From assembly GCF_016808095.1 (NCBI RefSeq), contig NC_068974.1, positions 6,572,001 to 6,636,000 of the forward strand: 64,000 nucleotides of DNA, given 5' to 3'. Origin of the DNA: Vigna angularis (taxonomy: Eukaryota > Streptophyta > Magnoliopsida > Fabales > Fabaceae). The notes below the pieces were generated by a model. The model did not search any database. It saw only the letters and a list, made by a program, of their open reading frames with translations, and was not told where the DNA came from. Below, in pieces: positions 46,678 to 59,179 of the stretch. Position 1 is the stretch's first letter. Every line of letters starts with the position of its first letter. A program made the position numbers and the translations under genes.

Positions 46678-49600
46678 ATGGCGAAAACGAGGCCAGGCAG
46701 AAAGGACTTGGACTCGTACACCATAAGAGGAACCAACAAGGTCGTCCGAGGTAACACACACAACCACCCTTTGCGTTTTCCTCGTTCAAAACGCTTCCTT
46801 TTCCTGTTTTCGGGCCTGCCCATGATGTTTTTTTGAGATGGGGTTGTCGTTGACAGCGTTTGGTTCTTTGGTGCTGCAGCCGGTGATTGCGTTCTGATGC
46901 GGCCATCGGACACGTCGAAGCCCCCTTACGTGGCGCGCGTGGAGAAGATCGAGCAGGACAACAGGAACAACGTGAAGGTGCGTGTGAGGTGGTACTACAG
47001 ACCCGAAGAGTCCATTGGGGGTCGCAGACAGTTCCATGGTGCCAAAGAGCTTTTTCTCTCCGACCACTATGATGTGCAGAGTGCTCACACCATAGAAGGA
47101 AAATGCGTAGTACACTCTTTCAAGAACTACACCAAGCTGGAGAATGTGGGTTCTGAGGATTACTATTGTAGATTTGAGTACAAGGCTGCCACTGGGGCTT
47201 TCACTCCTGACCGTGTTGCTGTGTGAGTTTCCTCTCATATATGTTTTTCTCTATAAATAATCTGATTTTTGTCCTATGAAAATTTAATGCAGAAACACAT
47301 TTATGTACATTGTTTTGTTATAATTTTAAGTATCTACATTTTTCATTGTAAAGGATTTTTAGTCATTATAAAAGAATTAGTACAGTTTTTACTATTAACA
47401 TTTTAACAGAAACACGAAATTTTTGTATGGGGTTTTAGTCTTTACAACAATTTAATACATTTTCGCATTTGTGTTTTGAGTGAACTCGAGATTTTAAATT
47501 TACATTTTGACAGACACCAGATTTTGGCATGTGGTTTTTAGTCTTTAAAGCAATTTAATACATTTTAGTAGATATATTTTAAGTGAAAGTCGAGATTTTT
47601 GGTAAATGTAAGTAAAAACCTATTAAATTTTTCAGGTATTACTATTAAAATTTGGGTTATGTTGGGGGATCAAAAACATGTCTTACCATTTTATGTATAT
47701 TTTGTTTTGGGTTATTGATTGTGTGGAAGGGGATTTTGGGTTTTAGAACTAAAGGTTTGTTTTTTTGGCTTGTGTTTTGAAGGTATTGCAAGTGTGAGAT
47801 GCCATATAACCCGGATGACCTCATGGTACAATGTGAAGGGTGCAAGGATTGGTAAAATCAATGTGTTCTGCCTGACTTTCTTTACTAGTATTGTGCTTGG
47901 TTTATTTTTTGGGTGTTTATTTTTGTATGTTGAATTTGAGCATTGGATGCTATTTACTGGGTTGAAGGAATTATCAGTTATGTGATCTCACCACCTGCAG
48001 AATGAGTGGCCTAAAGGGTGTTAGAAAGTTGTAAGTTCTATTGGAAGCTCATGTATGGTCCTAAAACTCTTGTATAGAGAACTGCATCTACCTGTGCAAG
48101 CCCTTTGCATGTTGGTCTTGAAAAAGCATTTTACTTGTGAAGTAAAAGTAAAACAAATCAAAGAAGAAACGGGTGAATATATAATGCGTTGTACATTCAC
48201 TTGTGACATCTGAGCTTCACAGCTAAAAGTTCAGTGACGGATGAAATTTATGTCTGCCCGAAAGTGTCAATGTGCTTGTGGGGGGCTGTTGTTATAATGA
48301 TTATGGGTTCTGTCGTTTCTTTTATTTCAATATATGCGTGAGCCAATAGAAATTTGATGATGCAGAGGCTTATTCCATCTGTTGATTGTTTCCATGCATG
48401 TTTTGAAAAGTATACTTGGACATGTATTTTCATATAACGTTTATGAAATACGGGAGCTGCAAATTACTGCAGTCATCATCAACATAGAACTTTGTGGACA
48501 TAACTTCGATGTGAATTGTAGAAGAGTTAAAATCTAATGAGTGTCCAAGACTCACATTCTTTACATGTTGAGTGTCTCTTTATGCTCTATAGAACACACA
48601 TTTCAATCTTTGTAGGTTTTTTGTAGGTATCATCCTGCTTGTGTGGGCATGACCATCGAAGAAGCAAAGAAATTAGATCATTTTGTGTGTTCAGAATGTT
48701 CATCTGATGATGATATGAAGAAACCGCAAGCTACATTTTCTGCATCACCAGGAGCCGATGGCAAGGTGACTTCTTGTGTCCAACACCAAATAATTGTTAC
48801 TTAATGTTCCCAGCATATGACTAATACATTAGTTTTCTATTATCTAGTTTCTGGCAACGATATGGGGAGGGAAACGGGACACATTGCTGAAAAAGGAATA
48901 AATGATTTAATGGAAAAAAAAATCTCTTTAAAATCTAACCCTTATACAGCTAGTTTCTAAAATGACCATAGATTGCAGCTAGTTTTTCACTAGTTAGTGT
49001 GGACGGAGACACATGAATAAGTAATGCACATGTGTAAGTTAACAGTATCATGTGCATTTCTCTCCTATTTTGATACCAAACTTTTCATAGTTCTGTCTTA
49101 TTTGCTGTCCTTAATCTGAAACACTGTGTGCATTGCTGGAATAAAAATATGTGGGTTGGCTAAATGTATACCTATGCTATTTTTAGTTGCTGCACTGTTG
49201 TCTGGCAGGTATGTATTCTTTTTATAGTCATTGGTAATGTATTGAAGGCTGTAATTTTCTTTCTTTTGAGATATAGGCTTAGCAATGATGTTTATCTTTG
49301 TGAACCTTCGTTTAATTGATATCCTTATGACAATGTTACACTCAGTTTGTGAGGGGGTTATACATGTAGGGCTATTTATTTTGTTCACTACTTGTCTTAT
49401 ATCAATTGCTATTGAATTTTTGGAGGGGTCAATGGTGCTGGCACAGTGAGGTTATTTATTCCTGATGAATGCAATTTCATCCTCATGTCTGTTTTATGAT
49501 AGGCTCAAGTTAATATGGGACTCTGATTGATTATATTCAGTAAGATATTTATTACCACAATTTGGAAACTCTCATCAGATGCCCTTTTGTTTGAAAAAGT

Positions 49601-49833
49601 GTTTAAGAAAACAAACTCTCGAAACCAATAAGCAAAAGAGAAGTGCCCTTTTTGTAATTATGAGTAAAAATTGATTTTTTTTTTCTCAAATCAAATGGGG
49701 TCACAAAATAGTTGGTAGACAGTTGGTTCATTGTTGAGGCACAGTGACATTTTACTTTTTGGATTGTGGTTTTATATTATTGGATTTCAAATTTTGAATT
49801 TTGCAGGTGGAGCCCAAGCGGCGAAAGAGATGA
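46678..49833 (+). CDS. EBS: EBS-like BAH-PHD chromatin reader (5 exons, 216 aa)
   Basis: Exons 46678-46750, 46880-47222, 47783-47851, 48627-48765 and 49807-49833 join in frame with GT..AG introns, 651 bases including TGA. A BAH domain covers about residues 22-137 ([28 protein letters not shown]). A PHD finger follows (about 140-187) with ligands C141, C143, C156, C159, H164, C167, C183 and C186. A basic tail, KVEPKRRKR, is a likely nuclear signal. The sequence follows Arabidopsis EARLY BOLTING IN SHORT DAYS more closely than its paralogue SHORT LIFE (for example [33 protein letters not shown]). EBS is a nuclear reader whose BAH binds H3K27me3 and PHD binds H3K4me, repressing FT and delaying flowering. 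All key residues are present. Start at ATG 46678, because the family begins MAKTRPG. Confidence 0.95.
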
Positions 49834-50020
49834 CCATAATGCAGTAGTAACCTTGTTTGGAGGCGTGAGTGACTCTTGCTGAATTTGGGTGGCACTCTAT
49901 GGTAGCTTTTGTGTGTTGTACAGCTTCATCTAGAGGCTATGAACATTTCATTATGTATCTGACTTAGCTTATATTATGTATCTATTGGTCGTAGATTTTA
50001 TAACTGTGACATTCCCTCAA
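49834..50020 (+). other. 3' UTR of the EBS-like gene
   Basis: After the TGA the sequence is T-rich with repeated TTATGTATCT near 49953-49984 and the plant-type near-upstream context TATTATGTAT. The poly(A) site is not certain. Confidence 0.45.
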
Positions 50021-50900
50021 GTGAATTCCGATCCAAGTGTTTATTATTCTTCAGATGATGACATCAAAACCTAAAATACTAAGCACAGAGAAGCGGTTAG
50101 TTTTAAATGTTGGTTCGTCTTTAGCACTTAGCTTTTTGTTCCTCCCTATTGCTCACCACCACCTTACAAATTTGAAAAATTCGCCAAATGATTTTTCTTA
50201 TTTATTTATTTAGATGAACGCGATAACTGCATGAGTGTGCAAATCCTACAAAAAGGAGCGTATAAAAAATCTCTAACATTATGATGGTTGAATTTAAAAA
50301 TAAAGAATAAAAAAGGGAGAAAAAAGACATAAGGATAAGCTTGCACACTTATTGCACGGCACAACTGTTGCACGACCTTCCTTGTCCATGCTTATCAATT
50401 ACAAAAAGAAGCCAAAAGCAGTTACAGTTTTGTGTTTTGTTTTTGATTTTGCTTTTTGTTTTTATCTGTTATGGGCCTTTTACTGTCTTGCTTGTATTTG
50501 TATATGTTAACCTTCTGTTTTGTTACGTGAGTGATGAAAGAGTTTTCATATTTATATGTTCCAGTGTGTTTGAGAGCATCTTTTTTCGAACTTTGCATCA
50601 CTGTTTGGCATCTCTTATTCTCTATATTTAAATTCATCAATTTGGTCTCTTTGACATGGTTTAGTCCTAACTCACAGGAATTGAGGTCAGAAAAGTTATA
50701 TGACTAAAAAGCTTACCATAGAAAAAGTTCACAGAATTAAAATTCTCTACAAAAATCTTGCGGATAAGAATCAACCCATAAACTTTTATTTAGAATTGTT
50801 TATTTAGAATTGTTTTATTTTAAAAATAAAAAAATATAATCAATTCAAATTTGTTACAAATCTAAGTATTATAACTTTTGAAAATGATCAAATTACGTTT
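50021..50900. other. Intergenic; includes partner of the 33430 repeat
   Basis: No gene. 50630-50890 is distantly similar to 33430-33680 in the same orientation. The open frame near 50341-50631 has no motif. Confidence 0.45.
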
Positions 50901-50910
50901 GAAAATGATT

Positions 50911-52391
50911 AAAAAACATCCTTATTAAAGAAACATACTTTAAATTCAAGGGTACTTTAATAATTTTAAATTTTAATTTAAAATAAAAAAATAAAAGGTA
51001 GTTATCTTAATTGTTTTTTAAAATAAAAAATAAAATAAAATGTAGTTATTTATCACTTTATTAGTTGTTTTTTAAAATAAAAAAATGTCTTTGAGTTGCT
51101 TCAACATAAGATTGAGTTATCTACAAAATATTCAGCAACTGTGATTGACAATGACTCTTACTCGTGGTGCGACATCATACCAAACTTGATGGAGGTTGTT
51201 CTATAACTTGGATAAAGGAAAAAAATTCAATTAATTGTTCTTTTAAAATATTTGAATTTTTTGGAATACTATGTAGACATGTTATTCGAGTGTTATTGAA
51301 GAATGACTATTTTAGCATTCTAAAAGAATATCTTCCTTCTCGATGGAGAAAAGAAAGCTCATTGATCCCATGATCAAGACACATAATCAACTCTAATGAT
51401 AACTCCTCTGTTGAGTTTCGATCACTTGTGCAATGTTTAGAGGTTGAATATTTAAATACCACAGATCGAGTTGAAGTAGATACTAAAGAGTTAAAGAAAG
51501 TCATTCACTATTTAAAAAGTATGCATGAAGTTCAAGAAAATTCAATTGATCTAGAACATGGTGTTCTAAATGTTAATGAGTGTGATGTTGAAAATCCTAT
51601 CACTTCTAAAACGAAAGGTCAACCAAGAGGATCAAGGTCGAAAGGAGGAGTTGAAGCTGCAAAGAAGTCTCGTCGTTGTCATTATCCTAACTGTGGTGGA
51701 ACCGATCATGACTCACGAAATTGTCCAATCAGAAGAAAGAAAGACTCATTGTTAGCTTCTCAATCATCTCCTAATAAATAATAAATAATGCATAAATGAA
51801 ATATGTATTTTTACAATCACAGTGAACTAGCTTTTATTTTGTGTAATTTAGTCTTTTCCTTTAATAAGCTCTTTGTAACCTTAGTTAAATATAAATGAAT
51901 AAGTTTTTCTATATGCTTGTTACTGGATGCATGTTTTTTTCTCTTTACTATCTAAATGGAAACAAATGAAAAGGCTAAATAGTGTGTACTCTATTTGGTG
52001 TTATGATATTAAAAGCATGTGCTTGTAACAACTTGTAAGCCTAACGTCCTTGCCAAATTTTTTTCAAAGTGCACTTCTAAAATAATATGAATTAATCACT
52101 TCTAAAATCCTTCATTTTAACAATGTTTTACATTAAATTACCTACTACAGGAATGTTAATGTAAAACATTACAATAAAAAGTCTTATTTATATATTTCTA
52201 AAAATATTATAATTAAAAATATTCCTAAAGTCATGGATGATAAATAACTACATTTTATTTTATTTTTTATTTTAAAAAACAACTAATAAAGTCATGAATC
52301 ATAAATAACTACCTTTTATTTTTTTTATTTTAAAATTATTGAAATACCATTGGATTTAAAGTATGTTTTTTCTTAATAGGGAGTTTTTTGT
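50911..52391. mobile_element. Mutator-like element with long inverted repeats and FAR1-type relic
   Basis: The left arm (about 50911-51085) and right arm (about 52215-52391) are inverted copies. Left reads AAACATACTTTAAATTCAAGGGTA, AAAGGTAGTTAT and AACTACTAATAAAG-type text (in complement), and the right complement reads AAACATACTTTAAATCCAATGGTA, AAAGGTAGTTATTTATG and TAGTTGTTTTTTAAAATAAA. Between them is a FAR1/MULE-type coding relic. No matching 9-bp target duplication is visible at the ends I chose. The ends may be off by a few bases. Confidence 0.7.
51164..51781 (+). pseudogene. FAR1/FHY3-type (MULE transposase-derived) C-terminal fragment
   Basis: One frame from 51164 to TAA 51779, broken once by TGA at 51371 (after SSLIP). 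A SWIM-type zinc motif, CSFKIFEFFGILCRHVIRVL, is followed by PSRW, a coiled stretch, a basic segment (KTKGQPRGSRSKGGVEAAKK) and a knuckle CHYPNCGGTDHDSRNC. This order is that of the C-terminus of FAR1-related proteins and of the MULE transposases they came from. The second Cys of the SWIM C-x-C pair is replaced (CSF). The N-terminal FAR1 DNA-binding and MULE catalytic domains are absent. Relic. Confidence 0.75.
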
Positions 52392-52458
52392 AACCTAAAA
52401 CTTGGTATACTTTGCTAAAATGTACCAACTAAAAAAAGACCTTACATAAATTAGCAAA

Positions 52459-52461
<3 letters not shown>

Positions 52462-52519
<58 letters not shown>
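52462..52519. repeat. (TA)n microsatellite
   Basis: About 58 bases of TA just right of the MULE arm. Confidence 0.93.
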
Positions 52520-52520
<1 letters not shown>

Positions 52521-52779
52521 TATCTTTATATTTGTATGATTTGTTAAGATTTGATTGAAATTTAATGATTAATAAAATAATCATCCAAATTATATGAATA
52601 ACAAAGTAATAATTGATGGTTCCGTTGAATTCTATAAATTCTAAAACATAAATCATAATAATTATTGATCATCAAGAAAACCACAAAAAAAAGTCTATTA
52701 ATTGATCAGAAATTAAGAAAAAGAAGTAAAAATTTACATGACTAAAATAGTTTATGTTTTTCAAAGTTTTTTTAGTGGG

Positions 52780-52935
52780 CTAAACCCACCATAACCTTGA
52801 CCCTAACTTATTTGAGAGGGAATTTTGGGGGTTGAGGCTTTTTTTTGTTCCCACTTTAAGGACTTCCTAAAATAGGGCTTTTTCAAGAATGTGTTAGGAC
52901 TGACCCGTGGGCCATGGATCAAGTTGACACCTCTA
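52780..52935. repeat. Dispersed repeat, copy 2
   Basis: Direct copy of 37141-37316 with numerous changes. It shares TTGAGAGGG, GGGTTGAGGC, GGGCCATGG and AAGTTGACACC in the same order and spacing. Confidence 0.75.
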
Positions 52936-53235
52936 TCTATATTTCATGATGGCAAGAGAGTGGGTTAATTCCGTGTTGTTTCAACATTTACTTTAACAAT
53001 ACAGATTTCTCAAAATACAATTTACATTGATAGTGTTAGGGACTTAATGAAGGACCTAAGAAAATGATTTTCAAAAATTGATCATTTTTTGCTTTCAAAT
53101 ATTCTTGAAGAGATAAACTCCAATAAATAGGGTGAAAGAATTGTGTTATAATCTATGAAGCACATGCAAACAAGTGTCATTCTTATGTGGATCTTAAGCA
53201 TGAACATACAGACAAGTGACAAGATCTTAATCGTG

Positions 53236-53632
53236 ATTTAGATTGCTCTTGTTGTCTAGAAAATGTCTCCTTGTTGTTGAGAGATGATAGATTCACCTGC
53301 AAAAGACTTTTTGACGCTCAAGTCAATAAGAGATATAAAATTTTTGTAAATATTATGTGTATCAATGTTTAGCAAGTTAGCATTCCTTAGGGATTACTTG
53401 TTATATTTATTGGATCAACATGGACTGTGGACCTATGTTCCTATTAGAATAATACTTACTTGAGGCATATAATAATAATATAATAAATAGTAACATAATA
53501 ATAAATAATAACCAACATACCAAACTATCGAGATTTAGTTATAATATGTGCATATGGCCCAAATAGGCATAGGTTAGGGCTACTCCATGATGAAAAGGCT
53601 TAAAAGGCCTTATTGGGTCACAATCTTTAATA
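53236..53632 (+). repeat. Left arm of a long inverted repeat
   Basis: Pairs with the complement of 60036-60424. Matching blocks, in order: GAAAATGTCT, TTGTTGTTGA, TCACCTGCAAAAGACT, TTGTAAATAT, AATACTTAC, TTAGTTATAATATGT and GCTTAAAAGG. About 390 bases, moderately diverged. CACCTGCAAAAGACTC-type text is common near the start of plant gypsy LTRs, so the arms may be LTR-derived. Confidence 0.85.
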
Positions 53633-53776
53633 TGTCTATTGGGTCAAGTAGGAACATAAGCTCCTATAGTCGTAGGAATTTGGTTTGGTGTATGAGGTCA
53701 TATCAGACCTTTACTCAAGCTTGAGTCTACTTGTGTAGTTTGCAAATAGATTGACCATTCAACCAAGCTCATAAAT

Positions 53777-54498
53777 TTGTTTGGGCCCATTCGACCATGT
53801 TTGCAAGTTGATTGACCTCGAGGCCGAACATTTTAAGTGGCTAATCCAGTAGAACTTTTAAATAATCTTGCCATTCGACCAAACTCCTTTAGTGGCTAAT
53901 CTAGCCTAGCTTTCTGAATAATTTGGCCTTGAGGTTGAGCTTTTTTAGTGGCTAATCCAGTTGAGCTTTTTAAATAATATGACCTCGAGGTCGAGCTCTT
54001 TTAGTGGCTAATACAGTTAACCTTTTTAAATAATCTGACCTTAGGGTCGACCTCTTTATGTGGCTAATCTAGCCAAGCTTTAAAATAATCTAGCCATTAG
54101 ACCAAGCTCCTTCAATAACTAATACAATCGAGCTCTTTAAGCAGCTCATCTAGCCAAGCTTTTAAATAATCTGGCCTCAAGGCCGAGCTCTTTTAGTGAA
54201 TAATCTAGTTGAGCTTTTCTAAATAATATAACCTTGGGGCCAAGTTCTTTCAATGTCTAATCTAGCCGAGCTTTTAAATACATTGGCCATTCGAGCGAGC
54301 TCCTTGCATGTCTAATCCAATTCAGCTCTTAAATAGGTTGGTCATTTGGTTGAGCTCCTTGAGTGACTAATCTAGTCAAGCTCTTAAATAAGTTGGCCAT
54401 TTAGTTGAGCTTCTTGAGATACTGAACCAATCGAGCTCTTAAATATGTTAGTCATTCGACCGAGCTGCTTGAGTGGCTAATCCATTCAAGCTCTTAAA
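53777..54498. repeat. Minisatellite, about 56-bp unit, roughly 12 copies
   Basis: The unit is GTGGCTAATCCAGTTGAGCT..TTAAATAAT.TGACCTCGAGGTCGAGCTC. Landmark GTGGCTAAT is at 53837, 53892, 53948, 54004 and 54060, then more degenerate. It ends exactly where LTR E3 begins. Confidence 0.9.
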
Positions 54499-57060
54499 TG
54501 TTGAGACAAGATTGCCTAGAGAGACTAGATCGTCTAGCATCTCTGGTTTTGAAGTTTAACAAATAACATTAAACGAAATATCATCTTAGGAAGAAGTGCG
54601 TCTAAAAGAAAATAAACATAAACACAACATGAGAAAACATAGAAACATCCGTGAGAAATCACAAGAGAAAGTGTCTGAACATTAGGCAACAAACAATATC
54701 TTGGAACCATTAACAACGTCTATCAAATAGAATCATTCAGATGAATGTTAGACTAAGAGATAGAAATCAAAAGAATTAGGCTCAAATCATCTAGAAGCAT
54801 CTAGAAAAAACTTTAAAAGCCTAAGAAGACTTAAGCTCAAAGATATCTAAGAAGTTATATTGAAAAGTCTTATCATAAGATCTAGCAAACAACATTTTCC
54901 CAGACTATAAGGATTAACAAGTGAATACGTCTGATCAATAAGAAAAGTTCACAAGAATACCTTGTAAAACAATAAGCTTAAAAGAAGAAAAGAGTTTTAC
55001 AAAGACATCGATTTAGAAAAAGAAATGAGCTTAAATGATATGACACATTCTTAAGAAGCGTCTGATCAGTAGGAAAAGCCTACACAAATTTAGTAAGACA
55101 TCATGCTTAAGGTACCTACACACAAAGTGTCTGAATTACTCTTGTAGAACATTAGGTGTGAAAATCCTCTCTAAGGTAGAAATATATTTTACATGGATGA
55201 TTCATGATAAGCATTGTCTGGACAGGTGCAAAACTTAAGGACAAGTTCTCAAGAACTAAAATTAACATGTCTATCCTTAAGAAAGACAAAACACTGAAGT
55301 CTAACTCTTTATATTCAATTAGTGTTAATAAAAGAAGAGCTAAAGCAAAAACATTATCTAATGAATGTTAGCTCTGAACAATAAATATGTGATATCAAAC
55401 TTGTAATTAATGAAAAATGTCTCATGAATAATGTCGTCTAACAAAAAGCACGTCAATATCTATGTATCAAATTACTTTATAAGTGTTTAATGCTTCACAA
55501 TAAATAACGACATGCTTTATATTGTTTAATATTATTTGAATGTTATGATCAACTGATATATTTATTATTGACATGATACACAACAAGATGATTTGAACAT
55601 ATGGTGCAAGATAACGTTCATAAATGATAAAAACACTTAATATCATTTAATGCATGTACTATAAAAGTGTTATTCTGCTTGTATACTTTGTCCTTGTTTA
55701 AAGCGTAGATCAAAACTACAAATGGGTTATTAAGAACAACTGCATACGTGGATAAAGACGTTGAGAGAAGAAAAGAACATTCTAGGAAAGATCTAAGCAT
55801 AGACTTTTACTATGGCATGCCATACAAGCCCCATTTCAATCTAGATATGATAAAACACTGTAGAGAAGAATGAATTATTATACTTAAGATGGTATGAGTG
55901 AAAAGAAGAAGAGAAGAAAACAAAAGAGGTTGAAACAATTGAGGTTAAAATCAAGAAAAGAAAAGAAGAATGAAGTTGAGAACGTATTGAAAAGAAGATA
56001 ACAAAAGAAAAAGAGATCATGTCTTGAATATTCACTATTCACTATGCCTATACATATCGTCAAAAGCTCTTCCATCCAAGAGGGAACAGAAAAGAGATGG
56101 AGCTCAATCAAAGAAATTGGTCGAATATTCAACAATGTTGTTGCTCAGAGCTTACACCATATATATAGCTCTTTAATCAGGAAAGAACAACATCATTGGG
56201 CTAGAGAAGAGAATACAAAGATCATGTATTTGTCCCACTACTCTTCATGCTACATCGTCTAATGCTTCTCTAAGGAACAACCCCACTAAAGTGAAGAGAT
56301 AAAGAGCATGCACAAGAAAGAAGATTGAAGATCAATATTGCTACTCTTCACACTTACATTGTCTGATGCTCTTCAGCAAAGGAAACAACCTCTAAGTTAC
56401 AAGATTGCACTCTAACTTTATTTACCCTCTCTAGGAGAGTAATTCGAGTTTATAACTTTAGAAGACTCAGATGTACTATACTTGTAAAAGTATCCTCTTA
56501 TATAAGAGTAAAACCATCTGTATCTTATATGTTCTGGAGAGAACTAAAACACATAAAATCAGGAGTGAGTGACACTCAATTAGACAATATATCGGGTAGA
56601 TACCAGAATTGTTTGGCGAGGCCCAGAGTGTTAGAATACTCAAGTGCCAAGAGTGGCTAGAATACTCAGGTGCTAAGGGTGGCTAGAATACTCAGGTGTC
56701 AAGAATGGCTAGAATACTCAAGTGTTAGGAGTGGCAAGAATACTCAGGTGCTAATGGTGGCTAGAATACTCAGTGTAACCAAGAGTGGTGCTAATACTCA
56801 ATTAGGAGTGGTTAAGAAATACTCAAATGGACAAGTCATCCAGGGATACAAGGAGTTAGTTAAACTTAACTAGACGAGAGTCTAGGGATACTAGGAGTGG
56901 TGAATAATAGTACGCAACCAGGAATGGGTTAAACTCACATGTAATCTTTGATAAGATTATTAGAACCTCTTAAGAGATTTTGGGAGAGACTGGACGTAAC
57001 TTAGTTGGAGAGAACCAGTATAAAATTCTTGTGTCTATTGCTTTATTCTATTAAATATCT
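54499..57060 (+). mobile_element. Family E LTR, plus strand (E3, probably solo)
   Basis: Start TGTTGAGACAAGATTGCC. Its first 60 bases parallel the complement of E2's right end. Near the end GGACGTAACTTAGTTGGAGAG, CCAGTATAAAATTCTTGTG mirrors the complement of 38750-38800. No interior or second LTR follows. It is longer than E2, partly because of a 26-bp minisatellite. Short open frames inside are meaningless. Confidence 0.55.
56628..56800. repeat. 26-bp minisatellite inside LTR E3
   Basis: GAATACTCAGGTGCTAAGGG-type units start at 56634, 56660, 56686, 56712, 56738 and 56764, followed by decayed copies. Confidence 0.9.
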
Positions 57061-57089
57061 TTCTTGAGAATAGTCCTTTCGATTTGTGT

Positions 57090-57370
57090 TACTGAGTTTA
57101 GGTCACTTTTGCTTGGTGTCGTCGTCTTTAGGCAAGCTTTGTTTTGCCATTACCACTTCAAAATGTATTGACTTTGGGGAGATTTCACTTTGGCACTACC
57201 AACTTTGGGTAGTCTTTGTCTTTGATGCTACTGTCTTCCTTTGACAGTGTCAACTTCAGCCGTGGTTTTCTTTGACATTACTAACTTCGAGCTTATTTTT
57301 CTTTGATGTTGTGGACTTTGAGCATAACTTTCTTTGTTATTGCTAACTTCAGGCATAACTTTCTTTGATT
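57090..57370. repeat. Degenerate minisatellite, TTTGA(C/T)..TAACTTC units
   Basis: Phrases such as CTTTGATGTTGTGGACTTTGA, CTTTGACATTACTAACTTCGA and CTTTGTTATTGCTAACTTC recur about every 40 bases. Imperfect. Confidence 0.6.
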
Positions 57371-59175
57371 TCGTCAAGCTGGGGAAGACTTGGTATTTGT
57401 TTTTTTGATGGATTCTGCTCTTTATCCTCTTTACCCCCCTCGAGTCTTCTCGGTCTTATTCGTTGTGTTTCTTTCTTCTCTTCTCTTTTGAGGATCTTTA
57501 AGTAAGGGTGGCACAAGTAAAGATGGAAACCTAGTCGGATGAGGGGACAAAAGGATGACTTTAACAATTAAGGTCAGGGAACCTTGTAGATCTTCACTTT
57601 GAGTCTGTTAAACTTTTTCTTGTGCCACACGCGCTTGTCAAGTTTCTTTTGTATTGCTTGGGCATGTCGAGTTTCCCTTTTTTCTATATATTTTGTTATT
57701 ATCCTTCCTTCTCGATGCACCCCTCCTTTTATCATGGATTGGGCTTGCTCTAGCATTTTAACATAACTCCTGTACTTGGGTGTTGTTATGTCGAGTTACT
57801 TGTGTATTTGGGTTAGATTTGTGGTATTGTTTTTGTACTATGGTACTGGAAATGCTGAAATGTGCTCAAGCATTGTAAGGTCGAGCTTCTTTTGTACTCA
57901 AGTACATGACGATTTTTCTTTCGTGCTTGGATACTAAAATATCAGGTTGTTCTTGTACTCGGGGACTGGAATATTGAGCTTCCATCGATTTTTTTTTTGT
58001 ATTTCGGTCACATTTCTTAAATGTCGAGTTGGTGAAACACTTGGTCGTTGGATTGTTGTGTTCAACCACCACCTACATCGAAAGAAGCCTGTTCGTTGGA
58101 TTCAAATCGTATCCTGGTGGTGTACATTTTTGAAGGAGTTGTATCCTTTAATGGCCAAGCTCTACGACCGAGCTTAACTTTATGGTGGTCAACCTTCGGG
58201 GTTGGGCTTTATCCTTTGGTGGTTGGGCTTCATAGTCGGGATTTATTTTTAATTTTTTGAACTCGTACCCTAGGATGGTGATTATACTCGGTCCTTCTTT
58301 TAAATGGCCGTTTGATTTTTGTGCTCGAGCATTGGAATGTCGAACTTCCTTTATCTTCGTCCTAGTGTTTAGAGTTGTCTCTTGTAGCTCGATATCTCTT
58401 TGATTGTGTTGATACATTCCTTGGAGGTCTATTGGATGAACATTGCTCGTGGGATTTTATTCCTTTTACAATTTAGTAACTAGGATCTTTGTTTTAAGTG
58501 CCACGTTGGTGGTCTTATGTTAAAAGAAATGAATATAAGTCAAAAAGGAGGATTTAAAAATTAAGGCATGCACATCTTCAAACTATAATAGAAACAGGGA
58601 CATATAACTATTTAATTGTGATCATTGTGTGGTATTTCTAGCTTCCTTCCGAGCTCTTTTAACTTGTAAGCTCCATTATGGACCTGATTGGTAGAGTGGG
58701 TTACATGTGGGAAGGGCAGTCTCAATTGGAGGTGAGCTTCCCTCTAGTTCTTCAAGCGTCATTGTCTATAACAACTTCAACCTACCATCATTGGCCAAGC
58801 TAATTACATTGTTCTCCCAGGTTTAGCTCCATCTACAATGGTTCAGGATACTTCATTGTTGTTTGTTGGGATATGGTGTTGATGATTGTTAAGCTAGTTA
58901 GTGGGGCTACTTTCTAGTTATTGGGACTTGTAGCATAGCAAGTTCTTGTACCTTTTGGGTTTGCTGGTGATGATGGCCCCATGTGAATCAAAATAGGATT
59001 TCAACACTTCCCATCACTTCTTAGGATGGCACGTTACCTATAACATTGACAATTATTCAACATGTAATTTAGCTATTTTATGCTTGTTGGTATAGCTTGC
59101 GACATTTGTAGCAATTTGTTTCTATCTTGTGTTGTGGTAGGACTTGGATGTGAAATCTATTGACATCCCTTCGTG
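57371..59175. other. Interior of the inverted-repeat unit, no gene recognised
   Basis: 57760-58060 has loosely repeated phrases (TTTTGTACTCAAGTAC, TTCTTGTACTCGGGGACTGG, GTCGAGCTTC). The rest holds short frames without motifs. The style resembles the repeat-rich non-coding regions of plant Tat/Ogre gypsy elements, but nothing proves it. Confidence 0.4.
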
Positions 59176-59179
59176 GTCG

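Noticed and set aside
46580..47238. Long minus-strand open frames over the first two EBS exons
   Set aside because: They are shadows of the GC-richer coding exons on the plus strand and lack conserved motifs.
50341..50640. Phe/Leu-rich open frame as a membrane protein
   Set aside because: Composition follows the T-rich DNA and there is no conserved sequence or regulatory context.
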